A stretch of DNA of 64,000 nt from Cellulomonas cellasea (lineage in GTDB: Bacteria > Actinomycetota > Actinomycetes > Actinomycetales > Cellulomonadaceae), in NCBI RefSeq assembly GCF_006538745.1, contig NZ_BJLR01000025.1, forward strand, positions 62,001 through 126,000. Direction: 5' to 3'. The notes beneath the pieces were generated by a model. That model was not told the DNA's origin and searched no databases. It saw nothing but the letters and a program-made list of their open reading frames with translations. Both the position numbers and the translations under genes were made by a program. This document shows positions 31,025 through 41,115 of the stretch, piece after piece (within the stretch, counting starts at the first letter, position 1; each line of letters opens with the position of its first letter).

Positions 31025-31504
31025 TCAGTCGTCGCGCGGGGTGCGGGAGTGCAGGGCGACGAGAGTCGCGAAGCGGCGGGCCTGCGCGTCGGCGTAGGCG
31101 CCGTCGGAGCGCTGGACCCCCATGACGGCGAGCGTGTCACCGTCGGCGAGGTCGAGCTGGACCCAGGGCCGCCCTTGGCCGAACCGCACGGAGACGATCT
31201 CCGCCCAGGTGAGGCGCCGGGTGAGCAGGAGGTTGCGGACGGTGACGCCGTCGTGGTCGACCCGGGCCTGGACGCTGGCCTGGCGCCAGCAGAACCAGGC
31301 GATCCCCGCGCCGAGGAGGCCCATGCCGAGCTGGTCCCCGAACGACTCGCCCTCGGGGCCGATGGAGGGCAGTGCGATGACGAGGGCGGCGGTCAGGCCG
31401 AGGACGAGGACCATGAGCCCGAGGGTGACGACGCGGGCGAGGCGGGGGCGGAACGTCGCGTAGAGCCCGGCGATGCGGTCGCCGGTGGGGTCGCCGGGGG
31501 TCAT
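31025..31504 (-). CDS. PH-domain membrane protein (CFP-6-like)
   Basis: 159 residues. Two hydrophobic segments (residues ~27-45 and ~60-72) are followed by a bacterial pleckstrin-homology-like domain containing VDHDGVTVRNLLLTRRLTWAEIVSVRFGQGRPWVQLDLADG. This is the pattern of actinobacterial low-molecular-weight antigen CFP-6 type proteins. Molecular function is unknown. It lies 30 bp downstream of hisG on the same strand, matching the mycobacterial Rv2120c/Rv2121c neighbourhood. Confidence 0.85.
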   Translation of the reverse strand: MTPGDPTGDRIAGLYATFRPRLARVVTLGLMVLVLGLTAALVIALPSIGPEGESFGDQLGMGLLGAGIAWFCWRQASVQARVDHDGVTVRNLLLTRRLTWAEIVSVRFGQGRPWVQLDLADGDTLAVMGVQRSDGAYADAQARRFATLVALHSRTPRDD

Positions 31505-31534
31505 GGCGTCACTCCGGGGGTGGCGTGCCGCGGG

Positions 31535-32383
31535 TCAGAGCCGGCACGCGTGGATGGAGGTCACCAGGATCGCGCGCGCACCGACGTCGTACAACGCGTC
31601 CATGACGCGGTTGGTCTCGTCGCGCCGGACCATGGCGCGCACGGCGGCCCACTCGCGGTTGTGCAGCGGGGAGACGGTGGGCGACTCGAGGCCGGGGGTG
31701 ATCCCGACGGCCTGGTCGACGAGCGCGAGCGGCACGTCGTAGTCCATGAGGACGTACTGCTGGGCGGTCAGGACGCCCTGGATGCGGCGGGTGAGGACGT
31801 CGAGGCCGGCGGGCTCGTCGCCGTCGGCGCGGCACACGAGGACGGCCTCGGAGCGCAGGATCGGCTCGCCGAAGATCTCGAGGCCGGCGGCGCGGAGCGT
31901 GGTGCCGGTCTCGACGACGTCGGCGATGACGTCGGCGACGCCGAGGCGGATGGCGGTCTCGACTGCCCCGTCGAGGCGGACGATGCCGGAGGCCTCGACC
32001 CCGTGCTCGCGCAGGTAATCGGCCACGAGGACCGGGTAGGACGTCGCGACGCGGTGCCCGGCGATCTGCGCGATGTCGGTGAGCCGGCCGGCGGGGGCGG
32101 CGAAGCGGAAGGTGGAGCGCGCGAAGCCGAGGCGCAGGTGCTCGGTCGCGGTGGAGGCGGAGTCGAGCAGGAGGTCCCGCCCGGTGATGCCGACGTCGAC
32201 GGTCCCCTCGCCGACGTACACGGCGATGTCGCGGGGGCGCAGGAAGAAGAACTCGACGTCGTTGTCGGGGTCGGGCAGCACGAGCTCGCGGGAGTCGCGG
32301 CGCTGGCGGTAGCCGGCCTCGCGGAGCAGGTCGGCGGCGGGCTCGGACAGGGAGCCCTTGTTGGGGACGGCGATCCTCAGCAC
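31535..32383 (-). CDS. hisG: ATP phosphoribosyltransferase
   Basis: 282 residues, the long form with a C-terminal ACT-like regulatory domain that binds histidine. It catalyses the first step of histidine synthesis, joining ATP and PRPP. Visible marks are [16 protein letters not shown] at the N-terminus, the [24 protein letters not shown] region and the PRPP loop [16 protein letters not shown] near residue 155. hisE lies just upstream; the rest of the histidine pathway is not in the window. Confidence 0.96.
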   Translation of the reverse strand: MLRIAVPNKGSLSEPAADLLREAGYRQRRDSRELVLPDPDNDVEFFFLRPRDIAVYVGEGTVDVGITGRDLLLDSASTATEHLRLGFARSTFRFAAPAGRLTDIAQIAGHRVATSYPVLVADYLREHGVEASGIVRLDGAVETAIRLGVADVIADVVETGTTLRAAGLEIFGEPILRSEAVLVCRADGDEPAGLDVLTRRIQGVLTAQQYVLMDYDVPLALVDQAVGITPGLESPTVSPLHNREWAAVRAMVRRDETNRVMDALYDVGARAILVTSIHACRL

Positions 32384-32470
32384 GTGGTCCTCACGGGGTG
32401 GTCGGGGGTCGGGCGGGTGGCCGCCCGGGCGCGGACGGTGTGCACGCGGGGAGGGCGGGTCGTGCCGGGG

Positions 32471-32734
32471 TCACAGGTGGGTGTAGACGTCCTCGAGCGT
32501 GAGGCCGCGCGCGAGCATGAGCACCTGCAGGTGGTAGAGCAGCTGCGAGATCTCCTCGGCGGTGCGCTCGTCGCCCTCGTGCTCGGCGGCCATCCAGACC
32601 TCGGCCGCCTCCTCGACGATCTTCTTGCCGATCGCATGGACGCCGGCGTCGAGCTCGGCGACGGTTCCGGATCCTGCGGGGCGGGTGGTGGCCTTCTCGG
32701 CCAGCTCGGCGAACAGCGAGTCGAACGTCTTCAC
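32471..32734 (-). CDS. hisE: Phosphoribosyl-ATP pyrophosphohydrolase
   Basis: 87 residues, stand-alone HisE of the all-alpha MazG-like fold. It removes pyrophosphate from phosphoribosyl-ATP, the second histidine step. [14 protein letters not shown] opens the protein, and the metal-binding helix is [20 protein letters not shown]. 87 bp separate it from hisG, the same pairing as in mycobacteria, where HisI is encoded elsewhere. Confidence 0.95.
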   Translation of the reverse strand: MKTFDSLFAELAEKATTRPAGSGTVAELDAGVHAIGKKIVEEAAEVWMAAEHEGDERTAEEISQLLYHLQVLMLARGLTLEDVYTHL

Positions 32735-32743
32735 GCGCTGAGC

Positions 32744-33457
32744 CTAGACGCCCGCGCGGTCGGGGGCGGGCACGTCCACCGCGAGGGTGCCGGCCCCGCC
32801 CGCGGCGGTGACCTCCTGCGGCTGCCCGGTGCGCTGCGCGCGGACCCACACGGTGAACCCGTAGAGCACGACGCCCCCGTACACGGCGTACAGGACGGCC
32901 GACGGGTAGTACCCGGCCTGCAGGAGCAGCGGGACGCCGACGGCGTCGACCGCGATCCACACGAGCCAGAACTCGGTCCAGCCGCGGGCCATGCCGTAGG
33001 TGGCCAGCAGGCTGCCGGTGAAGATCCACGCGTCGGCCCACGGCCCCCACGACCCGAGCGCCTGGAACACGAGCGCCGTGACGACGGTCCCGACGACGGC
33101 GGCGACGAGCAGCTGGACCCGGCCGCGGGTGCCCGCCCAGGAGGGCACGATCGCCGGTCCGTCCCCCGCGCCGCGGGCCTGGCGCCAGCGCACCCACCCG
33201 TAGACGGCGACGACGACGAAGAACACCTGCCGCCCAGCCTGCCCGTAGAGGTCCTTGGCCTGCGGGGTGTCGAAGACCCCGCCGAGGAACACGGTGAACA
33301 GCAGCACGTTGCCGACGATGCCGACGGGCCACGCCCACACGCGCCGGCGCAGCCCGCCGACCGCGGAGGCGAGCCCGAACAGGTTGCCGACGACCTCCCG
33401 GACGAGGATCGGCGCGCCGGCGACGACGAGCTGGGCGTCGAAGAGCCAGTCGATCAC
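32744..33457 (-). CDS. PnuC/RibM-type vitamin transporter
   Basis: 237 residues from the GTG at 33457, whose start overlaps the ribH stop as GTGA. Six to seven hydrophobic segments make up the PnuC fold, with conserved [59 protein letters not shown] and [20 protein letters not shown]. PnuC proteins carry nicotinamide riboside, but members encoded in riboflavin operons (RibM/PnuX) carry riboflavin. The position at the end of an FMN-riboswitch operon strongly favours riboflavin. The longer frame upstream is an antisense or out-of-frame artefact over ribH. Confidence 0.87.
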   Translation of the reverse strand: MIDWLFDAQLVVAGAPILVREVVGNLFGLASAVGGLRRRVWAWPVGIVGNVLLFTVFLGGVFDTPQAKDLYGQAGRQVFFVVVAVYGWVRWRQARGAGDGPAIVPSWAGTRGRVQLLVAAVVGTVVTALVFQALGSWGPWADAWIFTGSLLATYGMARGWTEFWLVWIAVDAVGVPLLLQAGYYPSAVLYAVYGGVVLYGFTVWVRAQRTGQPQEVTAAGGAGTLAVDVPAPDRAGV

Positions 33458-33960
33458 CGGGTCCCCCCGAGCGGCTGACCGGGCGACTGCGCGAGCGAGC
33501 CCCGGAGCGCGACGACGGTCGCGACCGCCGCCTGCGCGGCCTCGGCGCCCTTGTCCTCGTGCGAGCCGGGCAGCCCGGCGCGGTCGAGGGCCTGCGCCTC
33601 GTCGTCGCACGTGAGCACCCCGAAGCCGACGGGCACGCCGTGGCGGACGGCGACGTCGGTCAGCCCGAGGGTCGCGGCCTGGCACACGTAGTCGAAGTGC
33701 GGCGTCCCCCCGCGGATGACGACACCGAGCGCGACGACGGCGTCCGCGCCGTGCTCGGCGGCGTGCCGGGCGGCGACGGGCAGCTCGAACGTGCCCGGGA
33801 CGCGCACGACGGTGACGTCGCTGACGTGGGCGTCCGCGAGCGCGCGCTGCGCCCCCGCGAGCAGGCCGTCCATGACGACGGTGTGCCAGCTCGCGGCGAC
33901 GACGACGACGCGCAGCCCGGTGCCGTCGACGGTGAGGGTGGGGGCTCCGGCGCCGCTCAT
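33454..33960 (-). CDS. ribH: 6,7-dimethyl-8-ribityllumazine synthase
   Basis: 168 residues. It condenses 5-amino-6-ribitylaminouracil with dihydroxybutanone phosphate to lumazine, forming icosahedral or pentameric shells in many bacteria. Motifs include [52 protein letters not shown] and [16 protein letters not shown]. It starts at the ATG at 33960, overlapping the ribBA stop by 4 bp, and in turn overlaps the transporter gene, so translation is coupled through the operon. Confidence 0.96.
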   Translation of the reverse strand: MSGAGAPTLTVDGTGLRVVVVAASWHTVVMDGLLAGAQRALADAHVSDVTVVRVPGTFELPVAARHAAEHGADAVVALGVVIRGGTPHFDYVCQAATLGLTDVAVRHGVPVGFGVLTCDDEAQALDRAGLPGSHEDKGAEAAQAAVATVVALRGSLAQSPGQPLGGTR

Positions 33961-35393
33961 GCGGGGGTCTCCTGGTTCGTGAGGGTGGGTGCGGGGGTGG
34001 GGTCGGGGGTGGCGTCGAGGACGTGGTCGGTCGTGTCGGTGCCGGGGCGCGGCGGGGCGGCGTGCACGGGGTCGACGCGCACGGGGTCGGTCCGCACCGG
34101 GGGTGCGCCGCGGGCGTCGAGGCCGGGCAGCACGTGCCCCATGGCGGTGGCCTTGGTGCGCAGGTACGCCTCGTTGTGCGGGGTGCGGCCGACCTCGAGG
34201 CTGCGGACCTCGGTCACGGCGACCCCGTGGGCCTGCAGCCCGGTGACCTTGGCGGGGTTGTTCGTCAGGAGCCGCACGCGGGTGACGCCGAGGTCGGCGA
34301 GGATCGCGGCGGCGGCGCCGTACTCGCGGCGGTCGGCGGGCCAGCCGAGGTCGAGGTTGGCCTCGACGGTGTCCCGGCCGGCGTCCTGCAGCGCGTACGC
34401 GGCGACCTTGGCGAGGAGCCCGATGCCGCGGCCCTCGTGCCCGCGCAGGTACACCACGGCGCCGCCGTCGCGGGCGGCGAGGGCGAGGGCGGCGTCGAGC
34501 TGGGGTCCGCAGTCGCAGCGCGCGGACCCGAACGCGTCGCCGGTGAGGCACTCGGAGTGCACGCGCACCACGGGCTCGTCGGCCAGGCCCGCGGTGGACA
34601 CGAGCGCGACGTGCTCGGCGCCGGTGCGCAGGTCGCGGTACCCGTGGATGCGGAAGTCCCCGTGCCGGGTCGGCAGGTAGGCGGTGTGGGTGGCGTGCAC
34701 GCGCGGCTGGGCCGGTACCCCCGCTGCGCCTCCCCCGTGACCGGTGTCGTCGGCGCCAGGGGCGTCGACGGGGTCGTGCCGGCGGCGCCACGCGACGAGG
34801 TCCTCGATCGTCAGGAGCACGAGGCCGTCGCGCTCGGCGAGCCCGGCGGCCTCCGGGAGCCGGACCATCGTGCCGTCGTCGTTCACGAGCTCGGCGATCG
34901 CGCCGACGGGCTCGAGGCCCGCGAGGCGGCACAGGTCGACGGCGGCCTCGGTGTGCCCGGCCCGGTGCAGGACCCCGCCGGGCACGGCGCGCAGCGGCAG
35001 GACGTGCCCCGGGCGGATGAGCGACTCCGGGCCCGACGACGGGTCGGCGAGGGTGCGCAGCGTGTGCGCGCGGTCCGCCGCGGAGATGCCGGTCGTGACC
35101 CCGCGGGCGGCGTCGACCGTGACGGTGTAGGCCGTGCGCCGCGGGTCCTCGCTGCGCGGCACCATGAGCGGCAGCTCGAGGGCGTCGGCGCGGGCCGCCG
35201 GCATCGGCGCGCACAGGTACCCCGAGGAGTGCCGGATCGTCCACGCGACCCACTCGGGCGTCGCGGACTGCGCGGCGAGGATCACGTCGGCCTCGTTCTC
35301 CCGCTCCGGGGAGTCCGCGACGAGCACGGGGCGGCCCGCGCGCAGCGCGTCGAGGGCGTCCTCGACGGTGCCGAGGCGCACGGGCGCGCTCAC
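33957..35393 (-). CDS. ribBA: Bifunctional DHBP synthase / GTP cyclohydrolase II
   Basis: 478 residues from the GTG at 35393. The N-terminal RibB domain (to about 210) has [17 protein letters not shown], the acidic metal loop, and [14 protein letters not shown]. The C-terminal RibA domain shows [21 protein letters not shown] with its zinc cysteines, [12 protein letters not shown] and [13 protein letters not shown]. The enzyme supplies both precursors of riboflavin. Each end overlaps its neighbour gene by 4 bp. The C-terminal ~50 residues are Pro/Asp/Thr-rich and lie outside the domain. A much longer upstream extension in frame is not homologous and overlaps ribE. Confidence 0.96.
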   Translation of the reverse strand: MSAPVRLGTVEDALDALRAGRPVLVADSPERENEADVILAAQSATPEWVAWTIRHSSGYLCAPMPAARADALELPLMVPRSEDPRRTAYTVTVDAARGVTTGISAADRAHTLRTLADPSSGPESLIRPGHVLPLRAVPGGVLHRAGHTEAAVDLCRLAGLEPVGAIAELVNDDGTMVRLPEAAGLAERDGLVLLTIEDLVAWRRRHDPVDAPGADDTGHGGGAAGVPAQPRVHATHTAYLPTRHGDFRIHGYRDLRTGAEHVALVSTAGLADEPVVRVHSECLTGDAFGSARCDCGPQLDAALALAARDGGAVVYLRGHEGRGIGLLAKVAAYALQDAGRDTVEANLDLGWPADRREYGAAAAILADLGVTRVRLLTNNPAKVTGLQAHGVAVTEVRSLEVGRTPHNEAYLRTKATAMGHVLPGLDARGAPPVRTDPVRVDPVHAAPPRPGTDTTDHVLDATPDPTPAPTLTNQETPA

Positions 35394-36031
35394 CGGGTCA
35401 CCCTGCCGGTCGCCGTGCCGGTCGCGAGCAGGCGCTCGACGTACTTGGCGAGCACGTCGACCTCGAGGTTCACCCGGGCGCCCGGGGCGAGGGTGCCGAG
35501 GGTCGTGGCCTCGAGGGTCGTGGGGATGAGCGAGACGCCGAACGCGTCGTCGGCCACGTGCGTGACCGTGAGGGACACCCCGGAGACGGTGATCGAGCCC
35601 TTCTCGGCGACGTACCGGGCGAGGTGCGGGTCGAGCGCGATCTCCACGTCGTCCCACCGGGGGCCCGGGCGGCGGGCGCGGATGGTCCCGACCCCGTCGA
35701 CGTGCCCCTGCACGACGTGCCCGCCGAGGCGCGCGTCGGCCCGCAGCGCGCGCTCGAGGTTGACCGGGCTGCCCGCCGTGAGGTCGCCCAGCGCCGTGCG
35801 GCGCAGCGACTCGGGCATGACGTCGACCGTGAAGGTGCCGTCCTCCCCGAGCTCGGCGACCGTGAGGCACACCCCGGACACCGCGATCGAGTCCCCGAGG
35901 CGCGCGTCGGACGCGACGAGCGGCCCGCGCACGGTGAGCCGGGCGTCCTGCTCGGCGCCGTCCCCGCCGTCCGTCGTGCCCGGGTGCAGCGCGACGACCG
36001 CGCCGACCTCCTCGACGATGCCTGTGAACAT
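35390..36031 (-). CDS. ribE: Riboflavin synthase, alpha subunit
   Basis: 213 residues. Two homologous lumazine-binding barrels: [12 protein letters not shown] with [11 protein letters not shown] in the first half, and [14 protein letters not shown] with [12 protein letters not shown] in the second. It makes riboflavin from two lumazines as a trimer. The start at 36031 overlaps the ribD stop (TGATG), and the stop overlaps ribBA, so all operon genes are coupled. Confidence 0.96.
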   Translation of the reverse strand: MFTGIVEEVGAVVALHPGTTDGGDGAEQDARLTVRGPLVASDARLGDSIAVSGVCLTVAELGEDGTFTVDVMPESLRRTALGDLTAGSPVNLERALRADARLGGHVVQGHVDGVGTIRARRPGPRWDDVEIALDPHLARYVAEKGSITVSGVSLTVTHVADDAFGVSLIPTTLEATTLGTLAPGARVNLEVDVLAKYVERLLATGTATGRVTR

Positions 36032-37359
36032 CAGCTCTCCTCGCTGGTCGTGCTCGTGCCGGTCGGGGGTGCGGGGGCGTCCGGGGTCGCCACGACGAGG
36101 ACGTCGGGGCCGAGGTGGACGACCTCGCGGGGGGTCAGGCGCAGCGCGCCGGTGATCGTGGTGACGCCGAGGTCCGCGAGCGCGGGCGGCCCGGCGCCGA
36201 GCAGGACGGGCGCGACGTAGGCGTGCACCTCGTCGACGAACCCGGCGCGCAGGAACGCGGCGGCGAGCGTCGGGCCGCCCTCGACCAGGACGTGGCGCAC
36301 CTCGCGCTCGTGCAGCACCCGCAGGACCTCGCGGGGGTCGTGGGTGCGCACGTGCACGAGCTCGCCGCCCGGGCCGTGCAGGCGGGCGCCGGCGGGCACG
36401 TCGCGGTGGCCGACGACGACCCGCAGCGGCTGGTGGTGGGTCAGGGCGCCGTCGGCGGTCCGGGCGGTCAGCGACGGGTCGTCCGCGAGCGCGGTGCCCG
36501 TGCCGACGACGATCGCGTCGACGTCGGCGCGCAGGTCGTGCGCGTGCCGGCGGGACTGCGGCGAGGTGATCCAGCGGCTCGAGCCGTCCGCGGCGGCGAC
36601 GCGCCCGTCGAGGCTCGTGGCGAGCTTGAGCGTGACGAAGGGGCGGGCGCGCTCGACGGCGGGCAGCCACGCGCCGAGCGTCTCGCGGCCCTGCTCGGCG
36701 AGGACGCCCTCGAGGACGTCGACACCGGCGGCGCGCAGGCGGTCCGCTCCCCCGGCGGCCGCGGGGTTCGGGTCGGCCACGGACACCACGACGCGGGCGA
36801 TCCCGGCGTCGAGGAGCGCGCGGCTGCACGGGCCGGTGCGCCCGGTGTGGTCGCACGGCTCGAGCGTCACGACGGCGGTCGCGCCGCGCACGTCGTGGCC
36901 CCGGCGGCGGGCGTCAGCGAGCGCGGCGACCTCGGCGTGCGCGGTCCCGGCGCCCTGGTGCCAGCCCTCGCCGAGGACGGCGGCGGGGTCGGGTGCGCCG
37001 GACGCGTCCGTGGTGGCACCCGGGGCGAGGAGCACGCAGCCGACGCGCGGGTTGGGGCCGTGGGCCGGTCCTCGGCGGGCGAGGGTCAGGGCGTGGCGCA
37101 GGGCGCCGGTCTCGGCGGGGGTCGCGCCCGGGTGCGGTGCGGCGGCCGGGCCGGGGGGTGCGTCCGCCGGCGCGGTGGTGGGACGGGGGGACGCGTGCGA
37201 GCGCACGGGCGAGGCGTCGGCCGGTGCGGGCGGCCGGTGGGGGTCGGCCGGTGCGGGCGCGGTGCTGGGCGCCGCGTGGGAGGCGGGCGCGGTGCGTGGC
37301 GCGCCGGCGGAGGTGCGCTCGCCGACGAGCGTCGCGCCGTCCTGGATCTCGGGGCCCAT
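36031..37359 (-). CDS. ribD: Bifunctional pyrimidine deaminase/reductase
   Basis: 442 residues, 60-90 longer than usual because of a Pro/Ala/Thr-rich N-terminal tail (residues 1-85). The ATG at 37359 has a good GGGAGGAC ribosome binding site, so the tail appears real. The deaminase domain then shows GPNPRVGCVLL, the zinc motif TAHAEVAAL and LEPCDHTGRTGPCSRALL. The reductase domain carries VTLKLATSLDGRVA, VGTGTALADDPSLTAR and VLVEGGPTLAAAFL. It performs the second and third steps from the GTP product. It is the first gene after the FMN riboswitch. Confidence 0.94.
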   Translation of the reverse strand: MGPEIQDGATLVGERTSAGAPRTAPASHAAPSTAPAPADPHRPPAPADASPVRSHASPRPTTAPADAPPGPAAAPHPGATPAETGALRHALTLARRGPAHGPNPRVGCVLLAPGATTDASGAPDPAAVLGEGWHQGAGTAHAEVAALADARRRGHDVRGATAVVTLEPCDHTGRTGPCSRALLDAGIARVVVSVADPNPAAAGGADRLRAAGVDVLEGVLAEQGRETLGAWLPAVERARPFVTLKLATSLDGRVAAADGSSRWITSPQSRRHAHDLRADVDAIVVGTGTALADDPSLTARTADGALTHHQPLRVVVGHRDVPAGARLHGPGGELVHVRTHDPREVLRVLHEREVRHVLVEGGPTLAAAFLRAGFVDEVHAYVAPVLLGAGPPALADLGVTTITGALRLTPREVVHLGPDVLVVATPDAPAPPTGTSTTSEES

Positions 37360-37778
37360 CGCCGTCCTCCCGTGCCGGTCAGGGCTCCGGGGTCTCGGCG
37401 GAGGACGACCCCAGGGGTCGCCGCTGCCACGTGCGCACGACCGTCGGCCGCGCGCACGCCACGTCTCCTCCCATCCGGACTTTCACCGTCGGTCCTGGAG
37501 TTCCACCAGGTCAACCGCTCGGCTCACGAGGAGCCTCACGGGTCGCGGACTGTCACCGCCGGCTCGGAATTGCACCGACCCCGGAGCACGTGTGTGCGTG
37601 TTCTTGCTGCGCAACGATCATGGCACACCTCGCATTCCCGCCCGCCGGGGTGTCCGGGGGCCGACACGCCGCGGTTTCGGGCGCACGGGAGCCGCGGGAC
37701 GGCCGGTCGGGCCGCCGCCGACGTCGCGCGCACGTCACGCACGTCGCGCACCGGACCGTCCCGCCCGGGCGCGCTCGC
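37360..37778 (-). other. Riboflavin operon leader
   Basis: 419 bp between the rpe stop and the ribD start. The centre (37462-37586) is an FMN aptamer. Between the aptamer and ribD, about 100 nt, lies an expression platform with a short hairpin of ACGACCCC / GGGGTCG (37405-37420) upstream of the GGGAGGAC ribosome binding site. The part toward rpe should hold the promoter, but no strong box is visible. Confidence 0.6.
37462..37586 (-). ncRNA. FMN riboswitch (RFN element)
   Basis: Read on the minus strand, the 5' end has CGGGGTCGGTGCAATTCCGA and the 3' end has GACGGTGAAAGTCCGGATGG followed by GAGGAGACG, the hallmark conserved segments of the FMN aptamer. Between them lie GCGGTGACAGTCCGCGACCC and a GGTTGACCTGGTGGAACTCC arm. 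It binds FMN and turns down the ribD operon. It is positioned directly upstream of ribD, with regulation of either translation initiation or termination possible. Confidence 0.95.
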
Positions 37779-38450
37779 TCACCCCGCGGAGCGCAGTTCC
37801 TGCTCGGCGAGGTCTCGCAGCGCCGCGATCTCGCCCGCGACGTCGTCCGCCCCGTAGACCGCGGACCCGGCGACGAACACGTTCGCCCCCGCGGCCGCGA
37901 CGCGCTCGATCGTGCTGCGCGACACCCCGCCGTCGACCTGGATCCACGTGTCCGCGCCGGCCGCGGTGATCGCGGCACGGGCGCGGCGGATCTTCGGCAG
38001 GGTGCCCTCGATGAAGGACTGGCCGCCGAACCCCGGCTCGACCGTCATCACGAGGATCATGTCGAGCTCGTCGAGCAGGTCGAGGTACGGCTCGACGGGC
38101 GTCGCCGGCCGCACGGCCACCGCGGCGCGCGCCCCGAGGGACCGCAGCTCGCGCGCGAGGCGGACGGGCGCCTGGGCGGCCTCGGCATGGAACGTCACGG
38201 ACGCCGCGCCGGCCTCGGCGAACGCGGGCGCCCACCGGTCGGGGTCCTCGATCATGAGGTGCACGTCGACCGGGACGGGCGAGGCCTCGACGAGCCGCTG
38301 CACCACGGGCAGCCCGATCGTGAGGTTCGGCACGAAGTGGTTGTCCATGACGTCGACGTGCGCGTAGTCGGCGCCCGCGATCGCGGCCAGGTCACGCTCG
38401 AGGTTGGCGAAGTCGGCGGACAGGATGCTCGGGTTGATCAGCGCGCGCAC
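37779..38450 (-). CDS. rpe: Ribulose-phosphate 3-epimerase
   Basis: 223 residues from the GTG at 38450. The longer upstream frame is Arg-rich and not homologous. A TIM-barrel enzyme of the pentose phosphate pathway interconverting ribulose and xylulose 5-phosphate. Visible are [37 protein letters not shown] with metal ligands, [24 protein letters not shown] and IQVDGGVS. The conserved actinobacterial order rsmB-rpe-ribD holds here. Confidence 0.96.
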   Translation of the reverse strand: MRALINPSILSADFANLERDLAAIAGADYAHVDVMDNHFVPNLTIGLPVVQRLVEASPVPVDVHLMIEDPDRWAPAFAEAGAASVTFHAEAAQAPVRLARELRSLGARAAVAVRPATPVEPYLDLLDELDMILVMTVEPGFGGQSFIEGTLPKIRRARAAITAAGADTWIQVDGGVSRSTIERVAAAGANVFVAGSAVYGADDVAGEIAALRDLAEQELRSAG

Positions 38451-38602
38451 CCGGTCAGCGTAGTCACGCCGCGGCGCAGCGTGCGGCCGGGCGGCACCTC
38501 CCGCGCCGCCCGCCGGCTCCCGAGGGACGCGTGCGCCGCCGCGACGGTGTCCGACGCGGGCACGGGTCCGCGCGCCGAGGTCGCGACGCGGACCCGCGCC
38601 CG

Positions 38603-40135
38603 TCAGGACGTGCGGCGCAGCAGGGTCAGGTGCATCGCGTCGGTGCCGTGCACGTGCGGCCACAGCTGCACGTCGTCACGCTCGGGCAGGTCGATCCCGG
38701 GGGCGACGGCCAGCACGGCGGCGCGGGCGTCGAGGACTTCGAGGCCGTCCCCCGCCCTCGTCCGCGCGCGCACGACGTCCTTGACGACGAGCTGGGTCTC
38801 CGCGAGGTGCGGGGAGCACGTGACGTACGCGACGACGCCACCGACCCGGACCGCGGCGAGCGCCGACGTCAGCAGGGCCCGCTGCAGCTCCGCCAGACCC
38901 GCGAGGTCGGCGGGGCTGCGCCGCCACCGCGACTCCGGGCGGCGGCGCAGCGCCCCGAGCCCCGTGCACGGCGCGTCGACGAGCACGCGGTCGTACGCAC
39001 CGGGCTCGTCGGCCCCGAGGGTGCGCCCGTCGCCCGTGCGGACCTCCTCGACCGCGCCGGCGGGCAGCCCCGCGACGGCCTGCTCGACGAGGCGCGCACG
39101 GTGCGGCTGGACCTCGTTGGCGACGAGCCGGGCCCCGCGCTGCGCGGCGATCGCGCCGAGCAGCCCCGCCTTGCCGCCCGGCCCCGCGCACAGGTCGAGC
39201 CATCGCTCGTCGGGCCCGTCGAGCGGCGCACCGGTCAGCGCGAGCGTCACGAGCTGGCTGCCCTCGTCCTGCACGCCGGCCCGCGCGTCCCGGACCGCGG
39301 CCAGCGCCGCCGGGTCGCCGCCGCCCTCGAGCACGAGCGCGGTCGGCGCCCACCGCCCGGGGCGTGCGCCGGCGTCCGCGGCGAGCTCGTCCGGGTCGAC
39401 GAGGCCGGGCCGGGCGACGAGGGTGACCTGCGGTGCCTGGTTGTCCGCGCGCAGCAGGTCCTCGAGCTCGGCGACCGGGCGCCCCGACCCCGCCAGGGCC
39501 TCGCGCAGCGCGCGCACGACCCAGGCCGGGTGGCTCTCGGTGACGGCGAGGCGGGTCGTGTCGTCCGCGGGCTGCGCTGCCTCGGCGATGCGCTCGAGCC
39601 ACGTGTCCAGCGGCTCGCGGGACGCCGCGCGCAGGACCGCGTTGACGAACTGCGACGCGCCGGTCCCGGCCCGCTCGCGCGCGAGGCCCACGGTCTCGGA
39701 GACGGCGGCGTGCGCGGGCACGCGCATCCCGAGCACCTGGTGCATCCCGAGGCGCAGCAGGTCGAGCACGGGCGGGTCGATCGACGCGGCCGGGCGCGAC
39801 GCGCACAGCTCGATCACCGCGTCGTAGCGCCCGCGCAGCCGCAGGGTCCCGTACGCGAGCTCGGTCGCGAACGCCGCGTCCCGACCCGCGACCCGGCGCT
39901 CGCGCAGCAGCGGGGGCAGGACGAGGTTGGCGTAGGAGTCGCTCGTGTCGACGGCCCGCAGCACGTCGTACGCCGCGCCGCGCGCCGGGTCCCCCGCCCG
40001 CCGGCGGGCCGACGGCGCGGCGGCCGTCCGGGCGCCCCGGCCCTGGGCGCGTGCGGCCCCGCGCTCGCGGCCCTGCCGGTCGCGCCGGTCCGCCCCGCCG
40101 CGGGGTCGCTCGCCCGCGCCACCCGCGCCGCTCAC
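38603..40135 (-). CDS. rsmB: 16S rRNA m5C967 methyltransferase RsmB
   Basis: 510 residues from the GTG at 40135, which overlaps the fmt stop by 4 bp. A basic disordered N-terminus (1-45) is followed by a NusB-like RNA-binding domain ([28 protein letters not shown]) and a Rossmann methyltransferase domain. The SAM loop is [16 protein letters not shown] near 300, motif IV is [18 protein letters not shown] and motif VI is [14 protein letters not shown], each with a cysteine as in m5C RNA methylases. It methylates C967 of 16S rRNA in the E. coli numbering. Confidence 0.94.
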   Translation of the reverse strand: MSGAGGAGERPRGGADRRDRQGRERGAARAQGRGARTAAAPSARRRAGDPARGAAYDVLRAVDTSDSYANLVLPPLLRERRVAGRDAAFATELAYGTLRLRGRYDAVIELCASRPAASIDPPVLDLLRLGMHQVLGMRVPAHAAVSETVGLARERAGTGASQFVNAVLRAASREPLDTWLERIAEAAQPADDTTRLAVTESHPAWVVRALREALAGSGRPVAELEDLLRADNQAPQVTLVARPGLVDPDELAADAGARPGRWAPTALVLEGGGDPAALAAVRDARAGVQDEGSQLVTLALTGAPLDGPDERWLDLCAGPGGKAGLLGAIAAQRGARLVANEVQPHRARLVEQAVAGLPAGAVEEVRTGDGRTLGADEPGAYDRVLVDAPCTGLGALRRRPESRWRRSPADLAGLAELQRALLTSALAAVRVGGVVAYVTCSPHLAETQLVVKDVVRARTRAGDGLEVLDARAAVLAVAPGIDLPERDDVQLWPHVHGTDAMHLTLLRRTS

Positions 40136-41082
40136 GCCTGCTCCACCAGGGCTGCGCCAAGCACCGTGCCGTGCGCCGGGCGGGCACCGCGGGCCCAGTC
40201 GACCGCCGGCATCGTGCGCTTGCCGGCCGGGGTCACGTCCCCCAGCCGCACGGCGTGCGTCGCGGTGCCCACGAGCACCGCGTCCTTCGCCGCCCGCAGC
40301 TCACCGGGCGCGAGGTCGGTCACGTCGGGCTCGGGAGTGACGGGGCCCAGCCCGAGACGGGCGCCGTCCGGGGTGCGGGTCCAGGCGCCCGGCGCCGGCG
40401 TGCAGCCGCGCACCCGGCGGTCCACCGCGTACGCGGGGTGCTCCCAGCGCACGCGGGCGTCCTCGACCTCGAGCCGCGGCGCGTGGCTGACCCCCTCGGA
40501 CGCCTGCGGGACGGGTGCCAGGATGCCGTCCTCGATCGCGTCGAGCGTGCTCACGAGCAGGCCCGCCCCGGCCACGGCGAGCCTCCCGAGCAGGTCGCCC
40601 GAGGTGTCGCGGGGGCGGATCTGCTCGGTGAGGACACCGAAGACCGGCCCGGTGTCGAGGCCCTCCTCGATCCGGAACGTGCTCGCCCCCGTGACCTCGT
40701 CGCCCGCGAGGAGCGCGTGCTGGACGGGCGCAGCGCCGCGCCACGCCGGGAGGACCGAGAAGTGCAGGTTGACCCAGCCGTGCCGCGGGACGTCGAGCAC
40801 CGCGGGCGGCAGCAGCGCGCCGTACGCGACGACCGGGGCGGCGTCGACGTCGAGCTCGGCGAGGCGCGCCTGGAAGTCGGCGTCGCGCGGGGACCGCGGG
40901 GTCAGCACCTCGAGGCCGGCGTCGAGCGCGCGCTGCTTGACCGGGCTCGGCGCGAGCGTGCGGCCGCGTCCCGAGCGGGCGTCGGGACGGCTGAGCACCG
41001 CGACCACGTCGTGCCGGGAGGCGAGCAGGGCGTCGAGAGCCGGGACGGCGACGTCCGGGGTCCCGGCGAAGAGGAGGCGCAT
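40132..41082 (-). CDS. fmt: Methionyl-tRNA formyltransferase
   Basis: 316 residues. It transfers a formyl group from 10-formyl-THF to initiator Met-tRNA. The N-terminal Rossmann-type domain has [35 protein letters not shown] and the catalytic [21 protein letters not shown] with its HxSLLP-like element. DTGPVF and the C-terminal OB-fold follow. Its stop overlaps rsmB, giving the usual fmt-rsmB unit; peptide deformylase is not adjacent. Confidence 0.96.
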   Translation of the reverse strand: MRLLFAGTPDVAVPALDALLASRHDVVAVLSRPDARSGRGRTLAPSPVKQRALDAGLEVLTPRSPRDADFQARLAELDVDAAPVVAYGALLPPAVLDVPRHGWVNLHFSVLPAWRGAAPVQHALLAGDEVTGASTFRIEEGLDTGPVFGVLTEQIRPRDTSGDLLGRLAVAGAGLLVSTLDAIEDGILAPVPQASEGVSHAPRLEVEDARVRWEHPAYAVDRRVRGCTPAPGAWTRTPDGARLGLGPVTPEPDVTDLAPGELRAAKDAVLVGTATHAVRLGDVTPAGKRTMPAVDWARGARPAHGTVLGAALVEQA

Positions 41083-41115
41083 GGGCTCGATCCTAGGCGG
41101 CGCCCGACGGCCGCC

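Noticed and set aside
38451-38663. N-terminal extension of Rpe up to 38663
   Set aside because: The extension is Arg/Ala-rich, not homologous, and upstream of the conserved [10 protein letters not shown] start.
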